A DNA stretch of 64,000 nt from Mantis religiosa (GCA_030765055.1 CM060952.1:172467432-172531431), one strand, 5' to 3'. Positions 1 through 13,194 are shown, counted from the first letter of the stretch. Made by a program: numbers and translations. The notes: a model not told the origin generated them from the sequence alone.

Positions 1-1
1 T

Positions 2-1720
2 TTTTTGGAATTTGTTATAGGCTGATGGGTGGAAGGTGAATTTTTTAAAAAGTTTTTTCTCTTTTTCTCCTGTAGGTTCTAGGGTGGTGGTTTCTTTTAT
101 TTTCTTAGCTTTGTTGAGTCTGTTAACAGTTTTGTCTATTAAATTTGGGTTGAAACCGTTGGATATAGCTACTTTTTTTATGTGTAGGTATTCTTCTTGA
201 TAATCTTCTCTGTTTAGTGGAAAGTTGATCATCCGAAAGATTAAACTGTTGAAAATGGCATGTTGGTGTTGTTTTGGGTTGAAACTGTTGTTCTTAATGT
301 AATTATCTGTGTGTGTCGGTTTCCTGTAGATACCAAAAGTGAGTTTGTTGTTCATTTTTTTGATCTTGATGTCCAAAAAGGGGAGCACACCATCCTCTTC
401 TGTTTCCAATGTAAATTTTATAGCTGGATTTTGTATATTCAAAAGTTTAAGACCATCTTGTATGAGTTTTTTAGGTACTATTGCAAAAATGTCGTCAACA
501 TAGCGATACCACACTTTGAAATAATTTGGAAAAGCTTTTGTGATATGTGTTTCAAAAGCACTCATGAATAAATCTGCCAAGAAGGGAGACAATGGGTTGC
601 CCATAGCTAGGCCCGTTTATTGTTTATAGATCTGTCCATTAAAGCTGAAAAAATTTTGATTGATACAAATTTCTGTAAGTTGTGAAAGTTCTTCTATTTC
701 TTCAGGTGTTATTTGTATTGATTCCAGCAATTTTTTGAGAAGTGGAATAAGCTCATTGGTCGGTATACTTGGATATAAAGAAATGACGTCAAAGGAAACT
801 AAAGCATCTGTAGAGTTGATCTTTGTGTCCTTCAGGAGATTTAACAATTCAAACGAGTTTTTGATACTTAAATTTTCAAATTTTGTGAAGGATCTGAAGA
901 TTTGAACCAGCCATTTTGATAGTTGGTAAGTTGGTGCATCAATGTTATTAATTATTGGTCTGAGGGTAATTTCAGGTTTATGTATTTTGGGTAAACCATA
1001 TATGTATGGTGTTTTTGGACTGTCTATTTTATTGTTCAATTTATCTCTTTTAGTCATGATTTTACTGTTTTTAATTGCTAATTCCACAGATTTGCATGCT
1101 TTCTTTAATGGATTGTTTTCTAGTTTAACAAATTCTTTTCCGTTTAAAAGGTTGTCCATTTTTTTGCGATAGTCTTCTTCGTCCAATATTACTATTTTGT
1201 TACCCTTGTCTGCTTTTGTGTAGACTACCGGTTTTTCATTTAAATTTTTGATTAATTTTTTATATGAATATCTTTTTGAATTTGCATTTTGAATATGATC
1301 TAGAGTTTCTAAGCACTGTGTTCTGATCGTAGATTTTTTGTTATCGGGCAAATTATATATCGCTATTTCAATGTCCGCGATATAGTTTTCAATGTTTTTT
1401 GTGTAATCTACACATGTTTTTAGGCCTTTGTTTAGAAAATCTATTTCTTTCTCCGTGAAGTTGCATGTGGATAGATTCGTTACATTGTTAGGTTTTTGAC
1501 ATGAGAGTAATAGATCTTGCTTTTTATGTGGATACGGTTCTTGCTTCTTTTGAAGATTCATGAATTTTTGTTTTAAAATGGCTGTTTTCTTACGCATTTT
1601 CAAATTAAGAATTGACAGCATATTATTTTCTAAGTTAGACCACATCGAGTTTATTGATGCAATGGTCACTACAAACTTTAAAGATTTGCTGTATGATTGT
1701 TGAACATTATTGAGTGGCAT
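2..1720 (-). pseudogene. Penelope-like element reverse transcriptase, one in-frame stop, left end cut by window
   Basis: The reading frame starts at the ATG at 1718-1720 and is open to the window edge except for one TAA at 617-619. Visible RT landmarks in order: KADKGNKIVILD (about residue 167), YGLPKIHKP followed by LRPIIN, motif A FDVISLYPSIP (about residue 315), the stop directly before TGLAMGNPLSP, then motif C YVDDIF encoded by 485-502. These are diagnostic of Penelope-like elements, which prime on exposed DNA ends with an RT related to telomerase. The GIY-YIG endonuclease expected at the C terminus would lie left of base 1. The protein is Lys/Asn-rich, as expected for AT-rich DNA. The stop separates motif A from motif B, so the translated product would lack the catalytic YVDD. 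One recent nonsense change in an otherwise open frame points to a young copy or to a sequencing error. Confidence 0.9.
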
Positions 1721-1826
1721 ATTTTTATATCAGGAAGTGCTCATTATTGATAGGTATGTTCTAATTTTTTGGCGCCCTTTCATGGATTTAGAAGCATGCA
1801 GCTAATAGGTATACACAAACAGAGCA

Positions 1827-2650
1827 ATAATAATAATCATGATAATAATAATCTTTATTGTAGTCAAGAGACTCTTTACAAGAGCAACTGACATTGTCAG
1901 TTAATACACATAATAAGGTTAGAATTACAATTATATACAAAAACAAAATCACAGATATGAACATATATTACAGTTCAGCTATACTGTACAAACATTTCTT
2001 GATTAGGAAAGATTTTAAAGCATTTTTGAATTTAATATTTACATTATTTTTCACCTCCATTGGCAATTTATTGTAAGATAGTGCACCAATTCTGTAAGGG
2101 TCTTTCTAAGTTTGACTTTTATTTGTGTTGCCATTTGGCCCCCTTGTATCATGATTATGACAGTCTTTATTGAGCACATTAAATTTCTTATTACTTTGAA
2201 CAAGTAAGATACTTTGATAAATAAAGAGAAACTACTGTTAGCATTTTTTCCTTAATGAATGTTTCTCTACAGGACTGTCAGTAGTTGAAGTTATACATAC
2301 ATCTGATACACTTTTTTTGTAGTTTTAATATTCTGTCAATATTGGAATTATTTGTGACCCCCCATAAAAGAGCAATGTGCTCGGGTCCTGCTCTTCTTAA
2401 AGTATTGGTAAGATATTTGTATTTCAAGTAATTGATGAAAAAGTATATATAAAGTAAATCATGGCTTTGAACTTGGAATGTAGTAATTCTGTCTTGAGAA
2501 CTGCTTGCGTGATCTGCAAATGTACATTTGTCAATAGTGCAGCAAATAATTGTATATATCATTGAGATGGTATCCGTGGCATACTGGCTGAGATATATTG
2601 TACAAATGTTTGCGCTCTGGAGCCATAACTGTACTATCTCCAATTGTTTC
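1827..2650 (-). mobile_element. Degraded LINE 3' end (RT C-terminus and 3' UTR)
   Basis: On the minus strand, peptide around 2280-2400 reads ALLWGVTNNSNIDRILKLQKKC, the conserved C-terminal RT segment of Jockey/CR1-like non-LTR retrotransposons. Further down a frame reads HDTRGPNGN and then YNKLPMEVKN (about 2030-2150), the usual next landmark. Several stops and frameshifts break it. The 3' end is an ATTATT-type simple tail at about 1827-1860. It is 5' truncated, and no endonuclease or catalytic RT block is present. The exact clade cannot be told from this stretch. Confidence 0.65.
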
Positions 2651-3135
2651 TCGACACCCCTCTGTAAACCTTTAAGGTTTTTTTGTTTGAATTCTGAAAC
2701 ATCCTATATATTATGAAACATTCTATATATACAGTTCTTTTTAAGCTTATGTTGACTGGATGCAATTATGTATATGTTTCTACCTATTGATAATGTGGAT
2801 GTTCTCAGTTTAACAGTTGATAGTAAATTAACTTGGAATGAAAGTATTAATAAAACTGAAATGAAATTATCATTAGCCCCTTTTGTTCTACATAATACAA
2901 AGTTTGTATCAGCTGAATCTGCCAAGATTGTCTATTTCACTTTCAGTCATTCAATTATTACATATGGCATAGAGTTGTGGGGATTAACATCTAAAGCTAA
3001 TCTCAAAAAAAAAAAAAAATCTTTACATTACAAAAACGAGCCATCAGATACATAGCCAATCTGCGAATGTATAGTCCTTGTAAGGAAGCATTCAGAATTC
3101 TTAATACAATTTTGAGTTGAACTAATACTCAGTGC

Positions 3136-3214
3136 TCCATTTATTACTAGTATTTACCTAGAACGCGTTTCGTTAGGATCTTCCTAACATCATCAGCTGT
3201 TGTCGACTAATGGA
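3136..3214 (-). ncRNA. Hammerhead-ribozyme-like motif, copy 1
   Basis: Read on the minus strand: CTGATGA core (3190-3196), one extra T, helix II GTTAGG/CCTAAC with an AAGAT loop, then GAAA (3168-3171), a two-pair helix III (ACGCGT), and a GUU cleavage triplet. Outer flanks TCCATT...AATGGA and TTAGT...ACTAG can pair as a distal helix I. All universally conserved core bases are present. Oddities: the unpaired T after the core and only two or three proximal helix I pairs. A short helix III is typical of hammerheads in Penelope-like elements. Catalytic activity is not shown. Confidence 0.5.
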
Positions 3215-3356
3215 TGCCGGTTCAGTGAACTCCTCGGAAGTGATAGGTGCATCTCTGTCGGTATCTTGATGAACTTGAAATTTGGGTTGTCTTCAAGTTC
3301 ATCAAGATACCGACAGAGACGCACCTATCACCTCCGAGGAGTTCACTGAACCGGCA

Positions 3357-3435
3357 TCCATTAGTCGACAACAGCTGATGATGTTAGGAAGATCCTAACG
3401 AAATGTGTTCTAGGTAAATAGTAGCAATAAATGGA
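3357..3435 (+). ncRNA. Hammerhead-ribozyme-like motif, copy 2
   Basis: This is the inverted partner of copy 1. CTGATGA lies at 3375-3381, helix II at 3383-3388 with 3394-3399, and GAAA at 3400-3403. Compared with copy 1, helix III changes from ACGCGT to ATGTGT, which keeps the A-U pair and turns C-G into U-G, so pairing is preserved. Because the two copies are opposed, either strand transcribed through the element would carry one motif, but the long duplex between arms could compete with ribozyme folding. Confidence 0.5.
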
Positions 3436-3591
3436 GCATTGAGTATTAGTTCGACTCAAAATTGTATTAATTTTGTGCTTCATTGTATCATAGTCCTTAA
3501 ACAACGGAATTCAGAATTCTTTCAATATTAATCTTTCCCAGTATCTTTATATTAAAATTCTTATTGTATATACGAGATAAGTCTTTGCTTC

Positions 3592-3833
3592 AATGTTACA
3601 CAAATATAAAAATTTGTTACTAAGACTTCACTTATCTTAAGAAATTGGTGTTAATACTTCTTTCTAATGGAGATTGATTTCACAAACAGATCGTTTGTAT
3701 CTTCAGTCCACAAACAAACTGAAGATACAAACGATCTGTTTGTCAAATCGATCTCCATTACAAAGAAGTATTAACACCAATTTCTTAAGATAAGTGAAGC
3801 CTTAGTAACAAATTTTTATATTTGTGTAATATT
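3592..3833. mobile_element. Foldback/MITE-like palindrome, about 116 bp arms
   Basis: Arms 3592-3707 and 3718-3833 are nearly perfect inverted copies separated by 10 nt. A candidate target duplication of 16 bp (14 matching) lies at 3582-3597 and 3871-3886; the inserted segment would therefore extend to 3870, with 37 bp of non-palindromic sequence on the right. It interrupts the LINE frame at 2704-4690. No open frame is present. It shares no obvious sequence with the first foldback. Confidence 0.7.
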
Positions 3834-4689
3834 TACTGCTTCACTTTAGCTAGCTTCATTTTCTATGTAATCTTTGCCTCAATATTCAGCTATTCATAAC
3901 TACAATACTAAAGGAAAACAGAACTTAATAACTCAATTGCATAGATTAAAATTACATGAAAGAAAGATTGATTATATTGGCAGTAGATTATTCAATAAAT
4001 TACCAACAAATTTTAGAAATAGTACTCCATTACCTAAGTTTAAATACATATTAACTAATTTTCTTAAATCAAAAGCTTACTATGATGAAGAATTTCTGAA
4101 TGATAATGATATTCTAATTGACCTCCAGTAATGTTTTATCAATGTATTTGTACTGCAATCATTTTTATTGCAGTTTTATTGCATTGAGCGTCGGGGAGAT
4201 TATGTTGAAAAGTGATGCAGCCTTGTACCACTTCTGCACAATAAATTATTGTTTAGAATTATTTCCTTTCAGTCGGCAAGTATGAATGAGAGTTTAAAGA
4301 GCTCTAATTTATGTTTAAAAACACAAAAAAGAAATGAAGAAAAATGCAAACTCATCGTGATTTCTAGTCGAGAAAGAATTTCCAGATTTGGCTAACAATG
4401 GCTAATAAATATCACTAGGTTGATTTTATGAATAGTTAATAATTATATTCTGTTTTTATAACACACTTTTTTATGTTTTTCAATCTTTTAGTTCAATCAA
4501 ATATAATGGGAAGTATTCGTATTTCACATTTAAGTGTTATTATTTTGTAATTGTATTGATTGTCTTTATTTTATTTATCTTTAACAATTGGACTATGATC
4601 TTAAACAAGTTTTCAATTGTATATACTAATGTACTTATTATAAAGAACAATAAAATGAAATGAATTGAATTTGAATTGTAATAAAATTG

Positions 4690-5978
4690 ATTTGAATTGA
4701 TAAAAAGACCATTGTTGGAGATATGACTAACTCCCAACACTTACTGTTGGCAAATAGTCTAAAATTCCTGTTACTTATAAAGCAAACAGTCCCTGTTATC
4801 ATAAAGGTTTGTTCATAAAACAGAGCACATAGGAGATTAAAAAAAATTATGTGCTATATTCACCTCACTTTTACTAACTGATGTCTTCTATAAATATTTC
4901 TCTGTTATACTTAGGTACTTATTGTTAGTTGAACTACAGTAAGAATTTCATAGTTAGTACAAGAAATGCAGTTACTAAAAACTTACACATACTGATCCAT
5001 AGCTGAACGTGCACAGCTTCTAACACATATCACAATGTATTGGTGTACTCAACACTCTGACCCAGACACTCTATGCAGATGTAAGTCACCTGACACAAGA
5101 ACTTCATCTAAAGTATAACCTTCTGCCAAAATAGCTATTCTGAATATGATATCATAAATGATCTCATAAAAGTAAAAGAAATGGATATATCTCAAAGAAC
5201 AATCATCAGACAAGTAAACACAGCATGCGCCCTATACACTGGCAACTTATTGGGCGCAACCAACAGGATACTGGGCAAACACAATATCAGGACTACTACA
5301 AACCAACTCCCAAGATATGTAACTTGCTGAGTAACAGTAAAAGATGAACTATATTTCAACCAAGGATATTACCAGGGATTTATCACATCCCCTATCACTG
5401 AAGGGTCAATACATAGGACAAACTGGCAGAATCCATAAGCAAGGGACATGAGAGGACTGACTGTTTATTGTAGCCTGAATAAGTGGTCCAGTGAAACACT
5501 GTTTTGAAATGGACCATAGAGCCAACTTGTGCAACACAACCATCATAAGGTAACAGTTACCAGGAGTGCTGGCTCACTGAACTGGGATGCTGGGTTACAA
5601 TTCAGTTCCACTTGGAAATCAGCCATCAAGATTGAATAGACTGACTTTAGAAGGGCACAAAAAGCAAAAAGCAAAGCAGCAATCTGAATAGCTTCATTTT
5701 CTGTGAGGTCTACCACAGTACAGCCAAGGTAAGAGCTAGACAGCAAATAGAGGAGACCCAGAAGACCCTTGATACAGTAATAAACCAGATGGCGATCTCA
5801 CTTCAACCATGAACACCGGCCTCAATGAGGCATTTGAGTACATCTACAAGGAACTCCAACTACTTCTACAGGAGATAAGGATGCTCCACATGAAATACCT
5901 TCAATACGGGCAACCAATAATCTCAAAGTATAAACTTGAAAGAAGCGTAGGGACAGTGAAGCACAAATTAGTACAAAA
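4690..5978. other. Unidentified AT-rich sequence
   Basis: There is no recognisable gene. Plus-strand segments near 5200-5470 and 5810-5980 show short coding-like peptides (for example GLNEAFEYIYKELQLLLQE) broken by stops, so an old mobile-element coding region is possible, but I could not assign a family. Confidence 0.3.
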
Positions 5979-6049
5979 TTGAATCGAGAATATATTGACA
6001 CATTTCTTCAGTGTGAGTGAAGCAATGTGTCAATATATTCTCGATTCAA
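5979..6049. repeat. 71 nt near-perfect hairpin
   Basis: Bases 5979-6004 and 6024-6049 are a perfect 26 bp inverted repeat. After one mismatch five more pairs (6006-6010 with 6018-6022) close a 7 nt loop. The pairing stops abruptly at both outer edges. It could be a snapback duplication made by template switching, a minimal inverted-repeat element, or a pre-miRNA-like fold. The sequence alone does not separate these. Confidence 0.75.
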
Positions 6050-6639
6050 CCAATAATCTATTTGCCAGGGCGTACCCTGCCACAAAAACTGCAATTAAGA
6101 GAACAACCCATAATATCCTCTCCCACCAGTTACCACAACTCCTCCATGCCACGATCAGCACCAATGGCCTTGTTTGTCGCGCAGACCTGATTATTTTGCA
6201 CAACTCCATTATAAACGGCAGTAACATAATTACCTCTGAATGATGAGGGTGCATTAAGTGGGACCTCCATAGGCTGAGATATAGCCATCAACTTTCCTTC
6301 CCACTATCCACCTCAGACTATCCATTGTTGTTTGTTAATTAAAAAAAAGAAAGAAATAGAAACTAGCAAAACTGTCATGTGATATTCCACAGCTTGGAAT
6401 TTAAGAAAGAATGGGAGAATATCTGCAAGATGGACTGAAAAATGATTTTAATGGGGTGATAACTACAAATTTTGCTATATAAATCTGATGAGTTGCATTC
6501 ACATGATCTCCTTTACCTACTCATCTACAATTTATTCTTACAAAATCTTATATTTCTTTCATCTTTTGTTAATGGAGATCAATATTAAAAAAATAAAACA
6601 GTTTAATTACAAATTTAACTGTAGGTATAAGAATAAAGG

Positions 6640-7679
6640 CTGAAGTGACAGTCAAACTTTTAATAGGTGGATGTTATGGGATGGTTTGAAGTTCTATTCT
6701 TTGCTTGTCCTAAGAGAGAAACAAAAACTAAACAAATAAATAGCAACAGCATGATGCAAGGTAATTTGATCAGCCCCCTTCATTTTAAAATCACCATAGG
6801 CGAAATCAGAGGTCGAATAAATGGAGCCACATTAATACTGTATGCCACTGATATGGTACTGGGATCAACTAGTTAAGACATACCACAGGAAGAGCTACAC
6901 AACCTAGAATAGAGGGACAAGGAAAATGAATTCAAAATTAACAAAGAGAAAACAGTCTGCATGGTATTTAGGAAAGGAGGCAGGATACCGGCAAATGCAG
7001 ACCTTATGTTGGAAAATGACCCACTAAGAATAGTGAACGAATTCAAATATTTAATTCTAACAATTCAGATCACAGTTTCCTTATTTAACATACATATCCA
7101 AGAGAGAACAGCATCATCAGTCAGAGCAGTCAGTCACCATCAAGAATTTATCGTCACTATGTTTAGAGACAGCTATGAAACTCTTCCATAAAACAATAGT
7201 GCCTGTAGTTACATTTTGGGACAAACTATCAATCAGGGATACGGAAAGCATTGAAAAAGTGAAGGCTGATTTCTGAAGAGAGCACTTGGAACAGGAAAAT
7301 TTGTATTGAGCGCATATATGTACCTATTTTCCAGAAAAACCTTCTTTAACAAGATCAAAGGATGAGAATGGCCCTGCCATCTAGTGAATCTTATACAATG
7401 AAGCCATTGCATGAAGAACGGCAATGCAGTGAGAGCGGTGGATACCAAATTCTTCTGCACAGATGCCATGATTTACAGGGAAACGATACAACCGCAAAGA
7501 CATGCAACTGTTAGACTGGCAATACATGGATACCACCAAAAAATGTGTCAAACCCAAAGATTGCACCAACCTGATGAGAAATGTGCGTTAAAATATTGCA
7601 TAAAAGAATGAGAACTCTATCACTTCTGAAATTGCAAAACTAGAATAGAATTGTTAAATTACCTCATCAAATACAAACT

Positions 7680-7680
<1 letters not shown>
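6640..7680 (+). pseudogene. Degraded non-LTR retrotransposon RT fragment
   Basis: Peptides in order: QGNLISPLHFKI (RT motif B region, 6755-6790), LYATDMVLGS (motif C with the catalytic YADD altered to YATD, about 6838-6868), MVFRKGGRIPANADLMLEN with IVNEFKYL (6961-7060), then frameshifted C-terminal peptides (VKADFLKRALGTGKFVLSAY near 7255-7320; LAIHGYHQKMCQ near 7516-7560). It is 5' truncated and carries many stops. Layout is like the LINE at 43719-45214, but it is more decayed and not clearly the same family. Confidence 0.65.
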
Positions 7681-10073
<2,393 letters not shown>

Positions 10074-10098
10074 TTTAGAAAAATATGAGTGCACGCGT

Positions 10099-10107
10099 GG
10101 TGTGTGT

Positions 10108-10164
<57 letters not shown>

Positions 10165-10168
10165 TGTG
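10099..10168. repeat. (TG)n microsatellite
   Basis: About 70 bp of TG dinucleotides with one interruption (TATG), placed 28 bp right of the AAT tract. Confidence 0.95.
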
Positions 10169-10329
10169 CATCATAACAGCATAGCTTAAACATGAAATGT
10201 CGGTTAAATCCAAATTTAATATTTGAGTTCGATAACTTTCAGGGACGTGACACCAAGGTACTCAAGAAAATGCCCCAAATAAAATTATCCTTTCCAGGGA
10301 GTATTTTTCAACAACTTAATTTTCACATT

Positions 10330-10470
10330 GAGGGATGTGATTAACCTACTCAGCATTCCCCTACAACCCGGGAAAACCCGGAAAAACCCATGGGTCAAGT
10401 AGGTCGGCCACGGGGATCGAATCCGGACCTGCCGAATGCGGGCTTTAGAAAAACCGCCCGATCAGTAATA
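10330..10470 (-). mobile_element. tRNA-derived SINE-like repeat, family C
   Basis: On the minus strand the head reads as a pol III promoter, with a B box (GGATTCGATCC-like) about 50 bp downstream of a degraded A box, followed by family body sequence (CATGGGTTTTTCCGGGTTTTC). It matches the copies at 20606, 32146, 35160 and 53034. It is truncated at the body end. Confidence 0.6.
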
Positions 10471-10489
10471 AACGTCCAAAGGTTATATT

Positions 10490-10870
10490 TTTCCTTATCA
10501 CAAAATATCTTTGGACACAGCAAAACTTACAACGGGTTATTTGGAAGTGCTGAAATTTAAAACAATGAACCCTCCACCATACAGCTCTGACTTAGCACCT
10601 TTTGATTTTGTTTTGTTTTAAAAAAATTAAAGATGAATGAATCACTTTTTCGTCATCAGATGAACCCTCCACCATACAGCTCTGACGTAGCACCTTTCGA
10701 TTATGTTTTGTTTTAAAAAATTAAAGATGAATCACTTTTTCGTCATCAGATGAAGCAGGGAATATTATAAAAATATAATTTCTGAAGTACCTCAGGAAAA
10801 GTATCATTGCTTTAAGGACTGGTTTCATCGGACTGGTTTCGTATTTTAGGAGAATACTTAAAAAAAAAAA
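10490..10870 (+). pseudogene. Mariner transposase remnant with tandem duplication
   Basis: The peptide PPYSSDLAPFDFVLF (the last catalytic D region of mariner D,D34D transposases) is visible twice, because about 90 bp (10564-10659) is repeated at 10660-10750 with small differences. The rest (ESLFRHQMKQGI) follows the second copy. It differs from the mariners at 11278, 28397 and 55724, so a second mariner lineage is present. Not functional. Confidence 0.65.
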
Positions 10871-11277
10871 AAAAACCATTTTTAGAAACTCAATTTTTTA
10901 AAATGTTCAATGTCACCTTTGCTTTGTAACACCTATTTCATACTTTTTTTATATATATTTTGGAATTTGTTCTGGATTGTTCCAGAAAATGTGATTTGTA
11001 TAAAACAGAATGTAAAACTGGGTAGGCCACAGAATGACAACTTACGTAACAGTAAAAACGTGTTTTCTGTAGTGCCGATCTGCAGAATCTTAAAGTATGT
11101 CTATATAAATAAGTAAAAAAGGACTTGAAGTCACTCTGCATAAGATCATCAAAGTGTAAAGATGTGTTATTTGTGGCGCCGATCTGCAAGTCAACAGAAT
11201 ATTAAACTGCAAAGGATGCAGTATTGTTCATTTTATAAACGGACATAATCTACTGAGTTCAACATTGTGATAATATA
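10860..11277. other. Unidentified; A-tract at 10861-10875
   Basis: Short direct repeats (GCCGATCTGCA at about 11074 and 11179) but no gene or known repeat recognised. Confidence 0.4.
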
Positions 11278-12180
11278 CGGGGGCTGTTCAATAAAGAATG
11301 AATTATAATTTTTTACGGTCAAATTTTTTCGCACTAAAATTCAATCTTATTATATTCTGTTAGCTTAATGTGAAACAAACACGCCGTAGTAGTTTCATTG
11401 TTGGTACTCCTGATTCCCGCCTGTGAGAGCCAGGTAAGTTCAGACATGTTCAGTATCGCCTACCGCTGCAATGGAGGTAACATACAGTTAAAGGTGATGT
11501 TAGAGGCAGATCCGCAGTTTCTTTCAAATGTAATCACTGCTGATGAAACTTGGCTACATCATTTTGATCCTGAGAGCAAACAGCAAAGCTCAGTGTGGAA
11601 ATCTCCTTCATCTCCAACCTCCAAAAAAGCAAAAGTGGTTGCTTCTGCTGGGAAGGTTATGCTCATCTGATTCTTTGATATTAATGGAATGGTTTATCAG
11701 CATGTTGTACCTGCACACACATCAGTGACCGGACAATACTACAGGGATGTCCTGAAAACATTGCAAGTCCATATCAGGCGCAAAAGACCACATTTTCATG
11801 AAGCAGGCTGAATGCTGCACCACGATGATGTGCGGCTGCATATTGCCAATGTGGTTGCTGAATATCTTGCAAAAATCAACGTGAAGTGCATCCCTCACCC
11901 TCCCTAAAGTCCGGATTTAGTTCCATGTGACTTTTTTCTATTCCATAACTTGAAGAAATGCCTTAGTGGGAGGCATTATCCATCATCAGAAGCAGTGGTG
12001 AAGGCTGCGGAGGCGATTTTGAAGGATCTCTCAAAAATGGTTTTCAGCATATCTTAAACGCTGAGACAAGTGCATCGCATTCAGGGGAGACTATTTTGAG
12101 AAGGACCATCAAAATTATGAAGATGAGTAAAGATACGTTGTCTAAAAATTGTGATTATTCTTTATTGAACAACCCTCATG
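11278..12180 (+). mobile_element. Mariner copy, internally deleted (copy 1)
   Basis: Flanked by TA on both sides (11276-11277 and 12181-12182). Terminal inverted repeats read CGGGGGCTGTTCAATAAAGA on the left, with the reverse complement ending TTTATTGAACAACCCTCATG on the right. Coding remnants: ITADETWLHHF (first catalytic D, about 11533-11565), the second-D block degraded to HHDDVRLH (about 11819), and SPDLVPCDFF (third D, about 11910). About 900 bp against roughly 1.3 kb for full mariners. The N-terminal helix-turn-helix region is deleted, joining the start codon region (11470) to the middle of the gene. Stops and a frameshift make it non-autonomous. Confidence 0.9.
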
Positions 12181-12182
12181 TA

Positions 12183-13190
12183 TTAATGGTTTTTGTAGAA
12201 TAAATTCCAAAATTTTAAAGGAAGAGAAAATTTGTTGTTATTTTCTAAAAATTATTCTTACTCCGATACTACGGCCAGAGATAAGACTGATTGCTCCAGA
12301 GCGACGAGTCTACAAGATCGACAGAAAAGGTGAGGATAATTATCCATCTTCCATACCTCGCGCCTTTTGCACCAAATTATACGGTTCCATTTTATTTTGA
12401 AGCGTTATAATGTGTACCTATCCGTTGCCAACTTAGAAATCAATCTCACTCATGGCAATAGGTGATTCTGCAGCACTTCGTAATTAACAAACTTCTCTCG
12501 GAATGCAGCTAGGTGTGTTGATCAACTGGTAGATTGTACTTTCCGTAATCCAAGTGTAGAACTGTTCCTGACTGAGGTAAAACAAACATGTCCAGCTCTC
12601 TCTCGTGTAACCGCAGCATGCGCGTTAGGAGGGTGACCAACCCCTTATAAGAAAACCGCACTCCACTTTGTCCAACAACTTCGTCTTGGTCGGAACCACT
12701 GAGTAGTGAAGCGGTGGCAGGTCAGAGTGGGGGATGTTCTTGGTAATGGACAATCCTTGTCTGAATGTCTGACACTGCTGGTAAGGGGAAAGTGGGGAAA
12801 GGAAAGTGGAGAATCTTCGGATACAGTGCTATGGGATTCACACGCACAGTTTTCTCATACTTATGAACCTCCCCCTTTTGCATTAATTTTCAACCAAGTG
12901 ATTCCTCATTCTATAAGAGGGAAATTGCATGAGTGAAATAAAAAATGGTTAAGCGTCATTTTTTCAGAACAAAGAAAATCAACCTTTGAAAATTTCAATA
13001 AAACAAACTGCCTAGATTCCAGAATACGTAGAAAAATGTAAAAAATGTGTTGCACTCACATACATAACTTGCTCTATTACATGCCGATCGTGGCACAGTA
13101 TTTCAATGATATCAGGCTGTGTACTAATGCACAAAAAGTGAATTAATTCTATTTGATTTTAAGAGATGTCCTTTAGAACTTCAGCTTAAT
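12183..13190. other. Unidentified sequence
   Basis: No convincing coding region. A stretch at about 12640-12930 is less AT-rich and carries a 76-codon open frame without recognisable motifs. Nothing else was seen. Confidence 0.35.
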
Positions 13191-13194
13191 ATAG

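Larger units (their letters stand above)
3101..3470. mobile_element. Foldback element, 178 bp inverted arms, hammerhead-like motif in each arm
   Basis: Arms 3101-3278 and 3293-3470 are near-perfect reverse complements around a 14 nt loop. The element sits in the LINE at 2704-4690 and is bracketed by imperfect 31 bp direct repeats (3072-3102 and 3491-3521), best read as a target-site duplication. No coding capacity is seen. Each arm holds a hammerhead-ribozyme-like core. This resembles the terminal repeats of Penelope-like elements, which are known to carry small type I hammerheads and can occur inverted. Origin as a Penelope-derived or retrozyme-like non-autonomous element is inference. Confidence 0.7.
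2704..4690 (+). mobile_element. 5'-truncated LINE copy interrupted by two foldback insertions
   Basis: Three plus-strand pieces line up as one LINE C-terminus: 2768-3100 (TVDSKLTWNESINK, then SIITYGIELWGLTSKANL), 3522-3591 (FPSIYILK-like), and 3871-4131 (IHNYNTKGKQNL, then RLFNKLPTNF). The order matches the usual tail of a Jockey-superfamily RT protein. A run of 14 A at 3005-3018 shifts the frame. The 3' UTR continues to a TTGAATTGAA-like simple tail near 4650-4690. The gaps are explained by the palindromic elements at 3101-3470 and 3592-3833, each flanked by an imperfect direct repeat of the LINE sequence. The copy is defective; the clade (Daphne/Crack-like) is a weak guess. Confidence 0.7.
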
